Position numbers and translations under genes: made by a program. Positions 62,404-64,000 of a stretch of DNA of 64,000 nt are shown piece after piece (positions within the stretch are counted from its first letter, which is position 1; the number at the start of each line of letters is the position of its first letter). Under the pieces are notes generated by a model, which did not search any database, was not told where the DNA came from, and saw nothing but the letters and a program-made list of their open reading frames with translations. Source of the DNA: Mongoliibacter ruber (GTDB taxonomy: Bacteria; Bacteroidota; Bacteroidia; Cytophagales; Cyclobacteriaceae); assembly GCF_003003005.1 (NCBI RefSeq), contig NZ_PVTR01000001.1:455108-519107 (forward strand), written 5' to 3'.

Positions 62404-64000
62404 TTAAAATTCTCTAATGATGGAAAGTTTTTTCTTGAGCTTCTCAATTTCATTTTCTGCTTTGATGATTTTTTCATCAAATTGATCTTTTAACTTATCT
62501 GCAGTTTTAGAAGCAGCAAAAAACTCAAGGTTATTTTTCCATAAAGTGATGTTGTTTTCAAGATCCGAAATCTGCTTGCGGATGCCATGCTCTTTTTTAT
62601 TCAACACACGGTTGGCATTTGGATCAGCCTGAAGCTTGTTTAAATTTAACCTAAACAAAAATTCTTCTTTGCTTCCACCTTCTACCCCTAACTTATTCAC
62701 ATACGCGTCCACGGCTTCGTTGAACTTTGAAGTAATTTCCTTCATATTTTTCCTTGGAACGAAACCTATCGCGTTGAAATCGGCTATAAACTTTTCCAAA
62801 GCTTCTTCAGTCAAGGCTTCTCCACTATCAGCAGCTTCACGAATTTTACCAATTAATACTTCTTTGGTTTTCAAGTTTTCCTCAAACTCCTTATTGACTT
62901 GTTTGTTTGCATTTCTTCTATTTTCAAAGAAGGTATCACAAGCATTTTTGAATTTGCGGTATAACTCATCCCTGACCTTTTCTGGTGTTGGTCCTATCTT
63001 CTTCCATTCCTGTTGAAGTCCAATCAACTTAGAGGAGGTTTCTTGCCAATCCGTACTCTCCATCAACCCCTCTGCCTGTCCAATCAACTCCTCGGCTCGT
63101 TTCTTATTGGTCAGCCTTATTTCATCTAACTCTTTGAAGAATTGATTTTTATTATGGAAAAACTGCTTGAAAAAGCCCCAAAACTTCCTGTTTACTTCTT
63201 TCCCAGCTTCTCTAGGCACAGGTCCTGTACTTTCCCACTCTTTTTGAATAGCTAATACTTCTTTGGTTTTCACATTCCAATCCTTAATCTTACTTGCTGT
63301 AAAATCTTTAAAGGCTGAAAGGTTTTCTATCAAACTTTCTTTTTTGACTAGGTTTTCCTTGAATACTTCTTTTTGGCTATCATAGTATTCCTTTCTTCTC
63401 TCATAAACTGCATCAGAGGCTGCTTTAAATCTTTGCCAAAGCTGTTCCTGCTCTTCCCTTGGCACAGGTCCTATATGCTTAAACTCCTCATGAAGATCAT
63501 TTAGAGCTTTGATGGCATCTTTCAACTCCTCTACCTGGATTAAAGCTTCTGCTTTTTCACAAATCTCAAGTTTATGTTCAAGATTCTTCTTCCTATCTAA
63601 TTCCTTCAGTTCAAAATAAATACTTCTATTGTCATAAAATCTGTCCATTAAGGCATTATAAGATGCCCAGAGACTCCTGTTTTGTGCACTAGGTACTGGA
63701 CCTATTTTCTTCCATTCTTCTTGGATATTTTTTATAGTTGTAATACTATGGGTAGTTTCCTCACCATCTACAAGATCTCTTAGCTTGTCAAGAATTTCAT
63801 TTTTAGACAGTAGATTTTGTTCTTTCTTTTTTTCCTGATCCTTTAGAAAATTAGTTTTCTTTTCTCTGAAATCATGATATGAAGCAAAAAATAATTTATC
63901 CTCATCATCTGATCTAAATTGAAAGTCATCTTCCAATCCTCCATTGTCTAAAAAATCTTTTAAGGCTGCTTCTTTTTCTTTGTTATAAATGGCATCAAAG
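62404..64000 (-). CDS. DUF349-repeat protein, N-terminus beyond window
   Basis: The frame stays open to the window edge, so only the C-terminal 531 residues are seen. Five DUF349 repeats are recognisable by their W-x-x-I/T-G-P-V/T-P cores: EEWKKIGPVPSAQNRSLW, EEFKHIGPVPREEQEQLW, KEWESTGPVPREAGKEV, QEWKKIGPTPEKVRDELY and ADFNAIGFVPRKNMKEI. Long charged helices link them, and the C-terminus is a coiled coil (LKDQFDEKIIKAENEIEKLKKKL). The family is typical of Bacteroidota and of unknown function. A TTG at 63936 is in frame but upstream codons (FDAIYNKEKEAALKDFL) look coding. Confidence 0.9.
   Translation of the reverse strand, partial: FDAIYNKEKEAALKDFLDNGGLEDDFQFRSDDEDKLFFASYHDFREKKTNFLKDQEKKKEQNLLSKNEILDKLRDLVDGEETTHSITTIKNIQEEWKKIGPVPSAQNRSLWASYNALMDRFYDNRSIYFELKELDRKKNLEHKLEICEKAEALIQVEELKDAIKALNDLHEEFKHIGPVPREEQEQLWQRFKAASDAVYERRKEYYDSQKEVFKENLVKKESLIENLSAFKDFTASKIKDWNVKTKEVLAIQKEWESTGPVPREAGKEVNRKFWGFFKQFFHNKNQFFKELDEIRLTNKKRAEELIGQAEGLMESTDWQETSSKLIGLQQEWKKIGPTPEKVRDELYRKFKNACDTFFENRRNANKQVNKEFEENLKTKEVLIGKIREAADSGEALTEEALEKFIADFNAIGFVPRKNMKEITSKFNEAVDAYVNKLGVEGGSKEEFLFRLNLNKLQADPNANRVLNKKEHGIRKQISDLENNITLWKNNLEFFAASKTADKLKDQFDEKIIKAENEIEKLKKKLSIIREF

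Overview
The window reads as a chromosomal segment of a Bacteroidota bacterium, most likely of the order Cytophagales (Cyclobacteriaceae-like). The evidence is moderate-to-low GC, several exported proteins with type IX secretion (T9SS) C-terminal sorting domains, a large carboxypeptidase-regulatory-like TonB-dependent receptor, RibBA fusion, Bacteroidota-type -7 boxes (TAnnTTTG) before several genes, and family choices typical of the phylum (DUF349, DUF1684, DUF1080, M28, ABC-F with a degenerate second Walker A). The genus is inference; no 16S gene is present.

Layout. 1-5.8 kb: minus-strand housekeeping block (TPR protein cut by the edge, surE with an exported partner, ribBA, dnaG). 5.9-13.4 kb: plus-strand run of Fe-S genes (Mrp, NifU domain), an M43 metalloprotease with T9SS tail, PASTA protein, a second T9SS protein and a rhodanese. 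13.5-15.2 kb: site-2 protease and HAD phosphatase. 15.3-16.1 kb: tRNA/GIY-YIG locus 1. 16.2-23.9 kb: acyl-CoA dehydrogenase, glycerate kinase, AGCS symporter, GH20 hexosaminidase, Tat-exported Gfo/Idh/MocA oxidoreductase. 24-29.1 kb: tetR-ABC-hlyD-tolC export operon whose ABC protein has a degraded ATPase site. 29.2-43 kb: M28 peptidase, TonB receptor, Crp regulator plus hydrolase, DUF1684, DUF1080, ABC-F, SSS symporter, rRNA methyltransferase, 4-TM protein. 43-60.4 kb: AsmA, sulfatase, PQQ-type sugar dehydrogenase, DinB, PFK, NYN/LOTUS protein, MnmA, RluA, second M28, BASS transporter, lipoprotein, acyltransferase-patatin-MBL cluster, accA. 60.5-62.3 kb: tRNA/GIY-YIG locus 2 and tRNA-Thr. 62.4 kb to the end: DUF349 protein running off the edge.

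The most unusual content is in the two tRNA loci, 45 kb apart. Both have the same order: intact tRNA, intrinsic terminator, a small single-domain GIY-YIG nuclease ORF starting directly behind the terminator, then a defective copy of the same tRNA in which arms are replaced by short hairpins of the type TCCCGAT-loop-ATCGGGA. Locus 1 (tRNA with CAT anticodon) also has two tandem hairpin-bearing tRNA copies upstream and an exact 135-bp duplication that carries the start of a second, broken nuclease gene. Locus 2 has two intact tRNA-Asp(GTC) genes followed by eight tandem tRNA-Asp copies, every one with its anticodon arm swapped for the hairpin, separated by only two spacer types of exactly 37 or 47 nt. 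In this window these hairpins occur only in tRNA-derived sequence next to GIY-YIG genes. I know of no described system that matches, and I infer a tRNA-targeting nuclease/hairpin element; function and mobility are unproven.

The rest of the window is ordinary metabolism and envelope biology, consistent with a heterotroph that degrades polymers, imports sugars and peptides, and secretes proteins by T9SS.
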